A stretch of 64,000 nucleotides of DNA from Magnetococcales bacterium. GTDB lineage: Bacteria; Pseudomonadota; Magnetococcia; Magnetococcales; JADGCH01. The translations under genes were made by a program, and so were the position numbers. The notes under the pieces were generated by a model that saw only the letters and a program-made list of their open reading frames with translations, was not told the origin of the DNA and made no database searches. Below, piece after piece: positions 1 to 8,590 of this stretch; the stretch's first letter is position 1, and every line of letters begins with the position of its first letter. The stretch lies in NCBI GenBank assembly GCA_015229115.1, contig JADGCH010000001.1, positions 1 to 64,000 on the forward strand, given 5' to 3'.

Positions 1-2776
1 TCTGGACGATGAAATCAGGCAAGTATTTACGGGGGGTGGAGCCCATCTGATAGGGCACTTCCAGACCGAGACTCTGGTTCTTGACGTAGCACAGTACCTG
101 AGGATGAGACTCGACGATGCGGCAGAACTCGGCCTCCCAGTCGCTATCACATACCACCCAGTTGACGGGACAGCGGCGCGGGTCGGTCTTCCAGCGCAGT
201 TCTTTGGAGGTGGTGAAGTTGACGAAGTGGGTCGAACCGGTCGGATTGTACGGATCGAGAATGGCCTTGACCGGTCGGTTGTCGGCAGCCATCGACGCCG
301 TAATGGCCGACTTGATGCGTTCGCAGGCCATATCGGCCAATTCGCGATACAGTAGTTGGGCCGGATAGGTGCCCCCCTGACATTGCAGATGACCTTCCTC
401 CAGCCATTGCCGTACGATTTGTTTCAGTTGACCAAACAGATGCAGCTTCGGTTGTTCGCCAGGGTCGCGATATTTGTGGTAGAGCAGATGTTTGGCCAGA
501 TGGAACAGCAGAGTGGTGGTGCGCACCTGTTGCAGGTGGTCCAGCGTCAGGATGATCTCTTCACCAATGATACCGCGGCTGTGGGTGATGGAAGGACCGA
601 CCAGATCGGGTGTCAGGGTCAGGGTTGAATCGGCCGAAAACTGCATCGATAACCGTTCGTCGGGCAGCTCAACCCGATAGCCTTCTACCCTCGGAAACAG
701 GATTTCCAGTGCATCACGCTCGGGCCGTACGGCATGGACGCGCACCGTCTCACGGGGTGGAACCGGCTTGACCACCACCGGCTGGGCGGTAAAATCGAAC
801 GGGATACCGAGCACGTCGGCATATTCGACATCGAACAGGCCATCGGCATTGAGGTCGTAACACTGCCGCCGCAGCGCACGTCCGACCACCTGCTCGCACA
901 ACAGCTGGGTACCAAAGGCACGCACCCCCAGCACATGGGTGACGCTGTTGGCGTCCCACCCTTCGGTCAGCATCGATACCGATACCACGCAGCGGATCGA
1001 CTCACCCAGCCGTCCGGTCTTGCCAACGGTATTCATCACCTCGCGCAACAGATCGGCATCGCTCAGCGATTCGCCCGCCTGGCGGTCACCGGTGCGGATC
1101 ACCATCTCGCGCCGGAAGCGCTCGATCTCGTCAGCAGCCATAAGGCGAAAGTCGGCATCGAGGGCCTCGCCCGATTCCAGTTGCGCGCTGTCGATCAGCA
1201 GCGTGCGTGGGCGCGGTAGGCGGTTGCCCCCCTCGTCATAATTGCGCAGCAGCGGCAGGCGGCCGGCTTGATAGTGCGGGCCATGGAAACCGGCGATGAA
1301 ATCGTGCACCAGCTTGGAGGTAGCGGTATTGTTGCAGACCACGATGAACACCGGTGGCCGGTTGATGCCTGCCTGCTGCCACAGGTTGAAGGTGTGCTGA
1401 TAATGACCGTAAAGCGCCTCCAGGGCCGTTTGTAGCTCGGTCGGCAGGCTGAGAGGATCGAGATTTTTGCCCGATGTGCCACGACCCTTTTTTGGCATTT
1501 TAGCGCTGATGTGTTGCCACAGGTTGCGAAATTTCGGCCCGTCATCGCCAGAGATGTTATCGGCCACCGGCACACGCGGCAGCTTGACGATGCCGCATTC
1601 AATGGCATCCATCAATGAGAAGTCGCTCACGGTCCAGGGAAACAGCGTGCCTTCGGCATAGCCGGAACCACGCAGGAAAAAGGGTGTCGCTGACAGATCG
1701 TAGACCACGGTGACACCCAGGGTGCGCTGGACGGCTTCAATGCCGCTGATCCAGAGTCGGGCCGCTTCGTTGTTCTGTTTGGCCTCATTGAGATCATCGC
1801 CTTTCAGTTCGCCTTCGGCGCTGCTGTCCGGTTTGGTGCGGTAGCAGTGGTGCGCTTCGTCGTTGAGAACGACGATCCTCTTCATTGCCATCAGTTCCGG
1901 CATCACCCGCTGGATCATCTGTCCTTCGCTTTCGAGGGTGTCCAGTTCGGCACCGCGTCCCTTGAGTAGGGCCCGTCCCACCGGTGTGATGGTCAGTCGT
2001 TCGCGCTGTTTGAAGGCATGGTAATTGGTGATGACGATCCTGGCCCGTTCCAGATCGGCCAGCATGTCGTTGGGCACCAATTCGCGACTGCGGTAGTAGC
2101 TGTCGGGATCGTTGGGTTGCAGCACCCGCAGCCGGTCACGGATGGTCAGCCCAGGGGTGATGATCAGAAAGCCGCGTGTGAACAGGGTGCTTCTGGGATG
2201 ACGCACGGCATTGACCGTCTGCCAGGCCATCAGCATGGCCATGACCGTGGTCTTGCCAGCACCGGTGGCCAGCTTTAGGGCAATGCGGAAAATGTCCGGA
2301 TTGGCCTGCTCGTTGGCGCGTTGCAGATGATCCTGGGCCCAGCGTTCCGTCTTCGGGGCCACCTCAGCCAGCCAGATGGCGGTTTCGACCGCTTCAAGCT
2401 GGCAGAAAAACGGGCGGATGCCCTGAAAGGGATGATGACGCCAGTGTTGCAGCAGACGGGCCGTCTCCGGGGTCACCTGCCATTGGCGCGGGTCGGGAAT
2501 CTGGCGCCAGAAGGCGACTCGATCCCGGATTTTGTTGATGATCGGCGTGGGATCGTATTCCTGGCTGCTGGTTGACACCTCCTCAAACTGTAACTCTTTG
2601 GGGGTGGTGCTGGCACGGCGACGAGAAGGCTTCGGTACCGGTGTCACGTAGGAGGAGATGCGGCGCATCTCAACCAGGCGTCCGGTCGGTTGTCCGTCGC
2701 TGTCCAGCTCCCAGTGACGGCTTGGGCAGCTGTAAGGTCCGTTCAGAATGGGTTGTTCAAAAAACGGCAGGGTCAT
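1..2776 (-). CDS. Type III-like restriction endonuclease (Res helicase-nuclease), 3' end outside window
   Basis: About 925 codons are visible, beginning at the ATG read from 2776 (protein begins MTLPFFEQPI) and running off the left edge without a stop. The helicase core is intact: Walker A ATGAGKTT, a DEAH box in NDEAHHCY, motif III SATPFF, and motif VI QVVGRALRR. Near the visible end, a segment reading YLPDFIV looks like the first half of a PD-(D/E)xK nuclease site; the catalytic E-x-K part would lie beyond position 1. The architecture matches ATP-dependent Res subunits of type III-like systems (BPTD_3080-type), which cleave DNA with a partner methyltransferase. No methyltransferase is in the window; it may be off the left edge. 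The start overlaps the upstream NYN gene by 20 nt, so the two are probably co-translated. Confidence 0.85.
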   Translation of the reverse strand, partial: MTLPFFEQPILNGPYSCPSRHWELDSDGQPTGRLVEMRRISSYVTPVPKPSRRRASTTPKELQFEEVSTSSQEYDPTPIINKIRDRVAFWRQIPDPRQWQVTPETARLLQHWRHHPFQGIRPFFCQLEAVETAIWLAEVAPKTERWAQDHLQRANEQANPDIFRIALKLATGAGKTTVMAMLMAWQTVNAVRHPRSTLFTRGFLIITPGLTIRDRLRVLQPNDPDSYYRSRELVPNDMLADLERARIVITNYHAFKQRERLTITPVGRALLKGRGAELDTLESEGQMIQRVMPELMAMKRIVVLNDEAHHCYRTKPDSSAEGELKGDDLNEAKQNNEAARLWISGIEAVQRTLGVTVVYDLSATPFFLRGSGYAEGTLFPWTVSDFSLMDAIECGIVKLPRVPVADNISGDDGPKFRNLWQHISAKMPKKGRGTSGKNLDPLSLPTELQTALEALYGHYQHTFNLWQQAGINRPPVFIVVCNNTATSKLVHDFIAGFHGPHYQAGRLPLLRNYDEGGNRLPRPRTLLIDSAQLESGEALDADFRLMAADEIERFRREMVIRTGDRQAGESLSDADLLREVMNTVGKTGRLGESIRCVVSVSMLTEGWDANSVTHVLGVRAFGTQLLCEQVVGRALRRQCYDLNADGLFDVEYADVLGIPFDFTAQPVVVKPVPPRETVRVHAVRPERDALEILFPRVEGYRVELPDERLSMQFSADSTLTLTPDLVGPSITHSRGIIGEEIILTLDHLQQVRTTTLLFHLAKHLLYHKYRDPGEQPKLHLFGQLKQIVRQWLEEGHLQCQGGTYPAQLLYRELADMACERIKSAITASMAADNRPVKAILDPYNPTGSTHFVNFTTSKELRWKTDPRRCPVNWVVCDSDWEAEFCRIVESHPQVLCYVKNQSLGLEVPYQMGSTPRKYLPDFIVQ

Positions 2777-3473
2777 TGCTGTCAGCCCCAGTTGTGTTTT
2801 TGGGTCTGGCAAAGCCGCTGCGCAGGCCATCAATATGCTCGAAAAGAGAAGCTTCCACAGATCGCCACATGGGGTCGAGAATAATTTTGACTCCCTCACG
2901 ACGCGCTAACTTGGCAGCCGGAACAAAATCACTGTCTCCTGTTACCAGGGTAACAGTGTCAGCCTGCTGTTTAAGGCTAATGGACGTGATATCCACACCG
3001 ATGCGCATATCCACCGCTTTTTGTCGAAAACCCGGTGTAAAATCGGCATCAACAAGGGATTCTACCGTTCTTTTTTTCTCCAATAAATCTTTCTGGGCTT
3101 GTTCAGACAGGATCCAGGCACGCTCGCGGCGCACTTCTCCAAGACGAACGACAAAACTGGCCCGTTTGCGCAGCAAATCAAACAGCCTCAGACGGAACAA
3201 CGCCTCGTCCGATTTGGCATAGTCAATGGCACGACGACTGACCGGTAGGTGTCCTTTTTTGGTATAAGGTGTGGCATCGTAGAAGAAGCAGCGATACAAC
3301 AAGGCAAGAGCATGACTGACGCCAGCGACTTTGTTGATTTGTGTCAAATGATTGTAAACAAACTGACCAATAGCTTTGTCGACCTGGGTGGCATCACGGA
3401 CACTGATGTCAGGACGCACGGTATAAATGCGCTTGAGAAAGTAGCCGCCATCGATCAGGATCGCAACCTTCAT
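2757..3473 (-). CDS. NYN (LabA/DUF88-like) domain nuclease
   Basis: The protein of about 238 residues begins MKVAILIDGGYFLKRI, the first strand and acidic residue of a PIN-like NYN fold. It later carries LVTGDSDFVPAAKLAR, the conserved acidic D-S-D block. NYN proteins are usually metal-dependent ribonucleases. The ATG at 3473 is preferred to the one at 3491 because it puts the NYN motif at the N-terminus, although the Shine-Dalgarno (GGGATGG) is weak. The gene overlaps the restriction endonuclease start by 20 nt, which suggests a role in the same defence locus, for example as an accessory nuclease. That role is inference; the fold assignment is secure. Confidence 0.8.
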   Translation of the reverse strand: MKVAILIDGGYFLKRIYTVRPDISVRDATQVDKAIGQFVYNHLTQINKVAGVSHALALLYRCFFYDATPYTKKGHLPVSRRAIDYAKSDEALFRLRLFDLLRKRASFVVRLGEVRRERAWILSEQAQKDLLEKKRTVESLVDADFTPGFRQKAVDMRIGVDITSISLKQQADTVTLVTGDSDFVPAAKLARREGVKIILDPMWRSVEASLFEHIDGLRSGFARPKNTTGADSNDPAVF

Positions 3474-3676
3474 GATGCACCATCCCAGCAAAACAACAGC
3501 CCCAGGGGGTCGGCCAGCCCAGGATTACGAGGGGCACGGCTTACTGCCAAGGGGCGAATGCCACGGCAGTATAACCCATGGCAACACCCAGGACAACAAT
3601 TTATAATGGATTGTTCAAAAAACATAACACCCTTTTCAAGGAACGGCAATGCAGCGCCACGGCGGCATGCTGACCA

Positions 3677-4882
3677 TCACACCGACACCCCAGCGGTGTA
3701 GCCCGATGCCCAGGCCCAATGGAGATTAAATCCCCCCAGTTGTCCGGTGATGTCGACCAGTTCGCCAATAAAATAGAGCCCGGGTACTTTCCGGCTGGCC
3801 ATGGTTGTGGGACATAGCTCGCGTGTGTCGACCCCTCCAGCGGTCACTTCAGCAGTACGGAAACCCTCGTTTCCGGCGGGATAGAGTGTCCATGCCTGCA
3901 CCCCACGTGCGACTTTCAACAAATCCTGTGTGCTGGTTTCGGCCAGCCGTTGCGAACCTGCTTCAGGGCAGCCGACCAGCTGGATCAGGGCCATGGCCAG
4001 CCGTTTGGGTAGCCAACCGGACAGCGCGGTCAACAACGATTGTTTCGGGTGATGATCCCGGGCCTGTTTGAGCTGTGTGATCAGGTCATGATCCGGTAGC
4101 AGATTGAGGAGGATCGCCTCTCCGGGGCGCCAGAACGATGAAATCTGCAAAATAGCCGGACCGCTCAGACCCTTGTGGGTCAACAGCAGACTGTCCTGGA
4201 AGACATGATCCCGACAGCGGACCTGTACCCGTGGCAGGCTGATACCAGCCAGATCGCGCAATCGTGCACCATCGGCCTGCTGGTACAGCAGCGGTACCAG
4301 TGCTGCGCGTGGAGGCACAACGTGCAAACCGAATTGCCGCGCTAGCCGGTAGCCCAAATCACTGGCACCAATTTTGGGCAGCGAAAGCCCGCCGGTGGCT
4401 ACCACCAGGGCAGCACAGCGCCAAGTGGCACGAGGAGTCTCGACGATGAAGGATCCCGCCTGTTGATAGACCCGCGTGACTGGATTGGGCAGCTGGTACT
4501 GCACCCCAGCCCGTTGCCCTTCGGCCAGCAGCATTTCCACCAGCTGCTGTGCCGATCCGGTACAAAACAGCTGGCCCGGCTGCTTTTCGTACCAGGCAAT
4601 GCCATGGCGACCCACCAGGGTCACGAAATCTTGTGGTGTGAATCGATTGAGCACCGACGCGCAAAAATGGCCGTCGGCGTCGGTTTCGGACAGGTAATGA
4701 TCAGGGGTAACAGCAAGGTGGGTGAAATTGCCCCGTCCGCCACCAGCGATGCGTACTTTTTGTCCGGGCTGGCGGGCATGATCGACGATCACCACCCGCC
4801 GACCACGCCGCCCGGCCGTCATGGCACACATCAGGCCGGAAGCTCCGGCCCCGATGATGAGGACGTCTGTATCGTAATACAG
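3677..4882 (-). CDS. HI0933/BaiN-type NAD(P)/FAD-dependent oxidoreductase
   Basis: About 401 residues. The N-terminus has the dinucleotide-binding motif DVLIIGAGASGLMCA, followed by GQKVRIAGGGRGNFTH, typical of the HI0933 (YhiN/BaiN) flavoprotein family. The end, GQLGGFNLHWAWASGYTAG, is the family's C-terminal FAD contact. Members are cytosolic flavoenzymes of poorly defined substrate. The start is a real problem: family alignment places it 5-10 residues before DVLIIG, but no ATG, GTG or TTG occurs in frame until the ATG at 5074, 64 codons upstream inside hdrB. I chose a CTG at 4882, giving a normal family length. The gene lies 14 nt after the hdrB stop, so coupled re-initiation is possible. 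Confidence 0.75.
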   Translation of the reverse strand: MYYDTDVLIIGAGASGLMCAMTAGRRGRRVVIVDHARQPGQKVRIAGGGRGNFTHLAVTPDHYLSETDADGHFCASVLNRFTPQDFVTLVGRHGIAWYEKQPGQLFCTGSAQQLVEMLLAEGQRAGVQYQLPNPVTRVYQQAGSFIVETPRATWRCAALVVATGGLSLPKIGASDLGYRLARQFGLHVVPPRAALVPLLYQQADGARLRDLAGISLPRVQVRCRDHVFQDSLLLTHKGLSGPAILQISSFWRPGEAILLNLLPDHDLITQLKQARDHHPKQSLLTALSGWLPKRLAMALIQLVGCPEAGSQRLAETSTQDLLKVARGVQAWTLYPAGNEGFRTAEVTAGGVDTRELCPTTMASRKVPGLYFIGELVDITGQLGGFNLHWAWASGYTAGVSV

Positions 4883-4896
4883 GGTAGGGTATGGAT

Positions 4897-5784
4897 TCAG
4901 GCAAACTTGCGCAGCGACTGCGCTGGGATCACCTGCTGGTGCAAGGCCGCTTCTTCCCAGCTGCCGCCCCAGGCCAATACAAACAGCTGTGAATAATAGA
5001 CCACCGGCAGATTGAACTGGGTACCGTACAGCTTGTTGATTTTCTCCTGATAGACCTCGACATTCAGCTGGCACACCGGGCAGGGTGTGACGATGGCGTC
5101 AGCCTGATTGTCGACCGCACACTGCAGGATATCCTTGATGAGCGCGCAGGATTTTTCATTCTCCGAGAAGGCCAGCGCACCGCCACAGCAGGCCACCTTC
5201 TTGGGAAACGGTACCGCCGTGGCTCCAACGGCTTCGATCATCTGGTCCAGATAACGCGGATTTTCGTAATTGTCACCCGCTACACCAAAGGGACGGTTGG
5301 TCTGACAACCGACATAACCGGCCACCCGCAACCCCTTAAGAGGCTTTTTGACCAGTGATTTCAATTTGTCAAAGCCGATGTCTTCAATCAGGACCTCGAC
5401 CAGATGGCGCACTTTCAGGTCGCCGTGATAGGAGAGGCCCGCCTCGCCCAGCGCGACATTGAGCTGCTGTTCGACTTTGTTATCGTGCTGCATGCGTTCG
5501 TTGGTCTCACGCAGCGCCAGCCAGCAGGCGGCACAGCTGGCGACTACATCCTTGCTGCCCTGCTGCTGTTTGGCCAAGGCGAAGTTGCGTGCTGACAGGG
5601 CCATGCGCGGCAACTGCCCACCACCAGCGTAGCCGATGGAGGCACTGCAGCAGTTCCAGTCTTCGATCTCGTTCAACTGGATATCGAGCATGCGGCACAT
5701 GTTCTGTACCGAATTCTCCATGTTGGCAGCCGAGGCCATTTTTTCCGAGCTGCATCCGGGATAAAAGGTGTATTCCTTTTTCAT
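4897..5784 (-). CDS. hdrB: HdrB-like heterodisulfide reductase subunit (two CCG domains)
   Basis: The 295-residue protein has two complete CCG cysteine signatures: C11, C45-C46, C84/C87 and C160, C199-C200, C235/C238. In methanogen HdrB these motifs bind noncubane iron-sulfur clusters that handle disulfide or thiol chemistry. Its ATG overlaps the hdrC stop by 4 nt, and it is the last subunit in the order qmoA-qmoB-hdrC-hdrB. In Gram-positive sulfate reducers HdrBC similarly replaces the membrane subunit QmoC beside QmoAB. By analogy the product would carry electrons between a quinone or thiol pool and the flavin subunits. The protein has no membrane segment. Confidence 0.9.
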   Translation of the reverse strand: MKKEYTFYPGCSSEKMASAANMENSVQNMCRMLDIQLNEIEDWNCCSASIGYAGGGQLPRMALSARNFALAKQQQGSKDVVASCAACWLALRETNERMQHDNKVEQQLNVALGEAGLSYHGDLKVRHLVEVLIEDIGFDKLKSLVKKPLKGLRVAGYVGCQTNRPFGVAGDNYENPRYLDQMIEAVGATAVPFPKKVACCGGALAFSENEKSCALIKDILQCAVDNQADAIVTPCPVCQLNVEVYQEKINKLYGTQFNLPVVYYSQLFVLAWGGSWEEAALHQQVIPAQSLRKFA

Positions 5785-6368
5785 AACTCAACCCCCTCCA
5801 TCTCCAGCTCTTCAGCCTTGTCCAACATCTTTTTGAAGCCTTCGTAGCCCTTGATCTTGCCACGGAAGGGTAGCGGTTTGAGGCGCTTGGTTTTCAACAT
5901 ACCGAGAGCGACGTTCTTCATCTCCAGCACGTTGTTGATGCCCTGGCCAAAGCCATCGGCAAAATAGAGCACCATCGACAGGGCGGCTTCGCCCACCCGA
6001 CCAGTGCTGATGACGTTGTTCCAGAAGATGCCACCGGCAAAACGCGCTGTAGTCTGCTGAGGGTCGACATAGCCCTTGACGATGGAATAGCGTGCCAAGC
6101 CATGGATGATGTGGGTAATGGGCAGATGGCGTGGGCAGCGCACAATGCAGTTGTAGCAGGAGGTGCACATCCATAGAGCACTGCTTCTCATGATCTGTTC
6201 ACCCTTGCCGGCGCGCACCATCTGGAAAATCTGCCGTGGACCAAACTCCCAGTGGGGTCCGAGCGGGCAGGAACCGGAGCAGACGCCGCACTGCATGCAC
6301 ATCTGAATCCAGTGCCCTTCCTCGACGTGTTGATAGACCTCCCTGGCAAAAGATAAATCGTAAGCCAT
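5781..6368 (-). CDS. hdrC: HdrC-like 4Fe-4S electron-transfer subunit
   Basis: The 195-residue protein carries two ferredoxin-type motifs, C24-x2-C27-x2-C30-x3-C34 and C68-x2-C71-x2-C74-x3-C78. Both end in Cys-Pro and are expected to bind two [4Fe-4S] clusters. Residues 80-195 are helical, as in HdrC, but contain no clear transmembrane span, unlike QmoC, which has a fused heme b membrane domain. A strong ribosome site (AGGAGA) lies 7 nt before the ATG, inside the 11-nt gap after qmoB. The product would wire the flavin subunits to HdrB. Confidence 0.9.
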   Translation of the reverse strand: MAYDLSFAREVYQHVEEGHWIQMCMQCGVCSGSCPLGPHWEFGPRQIFQMVRAGKGEQIMRSSALWMCTSCYNCIVRCPRHLPITHIIHGLARYSIVKGYVDPQQTTARFAGGIFWNNVISTGRVGEAALSMVLYFADGFGQGINNVLEMKNVALGMLKTKRLKPLPFRGKIKGYEGFKKMLDKAEELEMEGVEL

Positions 6369-6379
6369 GATTTGTTCTC

Positions 6380-8587
6380 CTAAAATCCCTTGTATGGGTT
6401 CGGTTCCATCTGCTGCAGGGTCGCAACAAAGGCGTTGATGGTATCGGGGAGCGTGTCGGCATCCATGATGTTGACCTCCACCATCTTGACCCGATCCGGC
6501 TCCAGCTGCATCCGGCTTAAGGTTTCCGAAATCTTGCTCAGACGTGTCTCGGCCAGTGCCGAACCACGTACGTTATGGCACTGGTAATCATCACCATGGC
6601 GACAACCCAGCAGCAGAATGCCATCGTAGCCACTGTTCATGGCATCGACAATCCACACCAGACTCATGGATCCCATACAGCGTAACGGCACGAAACGCAC
6701 GTAGGGACTGATCTGACGCCGGTTCTGACAGGCAGTATCCAGGGCCGGGTAGGCATCGTTCTCGCACAGCAGCACCAATACCCGCGGTTTTTCGGCATCC
6801 TGATCGGGAATGTCGACCTCCTTGATCATCGAACCAATCATGTCGACCGAGTAGTTGGCAAAGGAGATGATCTTCTGGGGACAGGCACCCATGCAGGTAC
6901 CGCAACGACGGCATCGGGTTGGATTGAAGAGCGGGTTGCCCTTTTCATCCTCGTTGATAGCGCCGTAAGGGCACTCCTCAGTACAACGCTTGCACTGGGT
7001 GCAGCCTTCACGCCGGAACGAGGGATAGGAAAGATCGCCCGAGCGGGGATGGACCGCAGCGCCACGGGCAACCGATTCAACGGCCTGAATCGCTTTGAGC
7101 GCTGCCCCGGTAGCATCGGTCGCGGCCGCTGCTACACCCATTGGACGCCGCACTGGGCCGGCAGCATAAATACCGGTACGCCGTGTTTCGTAGGGGAAGC
7201 AGATAAAATGGGAATCGGGGAAGCCCCACTTGAGACTGGGTAGACTCAGCCCCTGACGGTAGTTCAGATTGAGCACCGAGCGGGCCTGCAACTCGGTAGT
7301 ATCTTGCCCGACCGGCGAAGGATCGTTGGGGTTGTAGGTGTCAATGTTGGGCACCATACCGGTGGCCAGTACCAGCAGATCGACCTCCAGACTTTCGTCG
7401 CTACGCAGCAGCTTGTCCTTGATGTCAACCGTCAGACCATCCTGGCCAGCCCGTACCTGCTGGATGTCACCTTTGATGAAGATACCCCCTTCATTCTGTA
7501 CCTTGCGATAGAAATCCTCCATCTGACCAGGGGTGCGAATCTCCTGAAACAGGATATAGGTCGAGGCGTCGTCATAAGCCTCCTTGACGTAGAGCGCCTG
7601 TTTCAATGAATAGATGCAGCAGGCTCCGGAACAATATTCCAGATGATTGGCATCACGCTGACCAGCACAGAGCGAGAAGGCCACCCGTTTGGCTGGCTTG
7701 CCATCCGACTTGCGTACGATGTTACCGGCCTTGGCCATTTCTTCAAATTCGATGCTGGTGATGACATCGGGAGAGCTGCCATAGCCGAGATGACTTAGCT
7801 GGCCGGCGTCGTACAGATTATAACCGGTGGCCAGCACCACGCTACCCACCCGTTCCGTCACTTCTCCGGACGGGGAGGCAATGACCACATCAAACAGCCC
7901 AGGCTGTCCCGAGGTGCTGCGAATGGCAGCGCTGGTATAGACCTTGACGTTGGCATGGTTGGTCACGCTCTGCAGCAGGGCGGGCAGTGGATTGGCTTCC
8001 AGATCGCGATAGGGCGGTTGACTGGGAGAAACCTTGTGCATGCGACGCAGCATGCCGCCCAATTCGGCCGCTTTTTCGACGATGATGGCCTTGTAGCCTG
8101 CCTCGGCGATATTCTTGGCTGCCGTCAAGCCAGCCAGACCGCCACCGACCACCAGGATGTCTTTGGAAAATCCCGGATCGATAAACGGTTCCGGCACGTT
8201 CATCTTCTTGACCTTGACACAACCCATGCGCAGGTTGTCCTCAGCGATCATCTGACGATCTTCGACAGCGGTATCGTCCCCGTCACCTTCGGGCTGACTC
8301 CAGACCGCGTGTTCGCGCAGATTGACGCGGTCCAGCAGCGACGTGTCGAAACGGAAGGCCTCGCTTTGCGCCCGTGGCGAACAGGCACCGATGATCACCG
8401 CGTTGACGCCCTCGTTGGCCATATCCTGGCGGATCAGCTCTACGCCAGCTGTGCCACACAGAAACTCATGGTTGCGTACCACGGGGATTTTCTGCTCCTT
8501 GGTGGCAACTTTCTGCAGGGCATCGACGTCAAGCGTTGTGCCAATGCCACAACCGGTGCAGATATAACAGCCAATCTTCTTTTCCAT
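6380..8587 (-). CDS. qmoB: QmoB / HdrA-like flavoprotein with MvhD domain
   Basis: The 735-residue protein has an N-terminal HdrA-like region and an FAD-binding motif (VVGGGLAGLTAAK near residue 144). Two ferredoxin clusters follow at about 529-570 (CTQCKRCTEECP and CRRCGTCMGACP). A C-terminal MvhD/FlpD-type domain from about 600 contains RCMGS and GCRHGDDYQCH. This length and order match QmoB of the quinone-interacting membrane-bound oxidoreductase, which works with APS reductase. It starts 3 nt after the qmoA stop. An HdrA2-type electron-bifurcating subunit is the alternative, but the paired short and long HdrA proteins favour Qmo. Confidence 0.88.
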   Translation of the reverse strand: MEKKIGCYICTGCGIGTTLDVDALQKVATKEQKIPVVRNHEFLCGTAGVELIRQDMANEGVNAVIIGACSPRAQSEAFRFDTSLLDRVNLREHAVWSQPEGDGDDTAVEDRQMIAEDNLRMGCVKVKKMNVPEPFIDPGFSKDILVVGGGLAGLTAAKNIAEAGYKAIIVEKAAELGGMLRRMHKVSPSQPPYRDLEANPLPALLQSVTNHANVKVYTSAAIRSTSGQPGLFDVVIASPSGEVTERVGSVVLATGYNLYDAGQLSHLGYGSSPDVITSIEFEEMAKAGNIVRKSDGKPAKRVAFSLCAGQRDANHLEYCSGACCIYSLKQALYVKEAYDDASTYILFQEIRTPGQMEDFYRKVQNEGGIFIKGDIQQVRAGQDGLTVDIKDKLLRSDESLEVDLLVLATGMVPNIDTYNPNDPSPVGQDTTELQARSVLNLNYRQGLSLPSLKWGFPDSHFICFPYETRRTGIYAAGPVRRPMGVAAAATDATGAALKAIQAVESVARGAAVHPRSGDLSYPSFRREGCTQCKRCTEECPYGAINEDEKGNPLFNPTRCRRCGTCMGACPQKIISFANYSVDMIGSMIKEVDIPDQDAEKPRVLVLLCENDAYPALDTACQNRRQISPYVRFVPLRCMGSMSLVWIVDAMNSGYDGILLLGCRHGDDYQCHNVRGSALAETRLSKISETLSRMQLEPDRVKMVEVNIMDADTLPDTINAFVATLQQMEPNPYKGF

Positions 8588-8590
8588 GGT

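Noticed and set aside
2749-3622. A shared 13-base string (TTGTTCAAAAAAC) on both sides of the NYN gene
   Set aside because: Matches of this length are expected many times by chance in 64 kb, and one copy is inside coding sequence.
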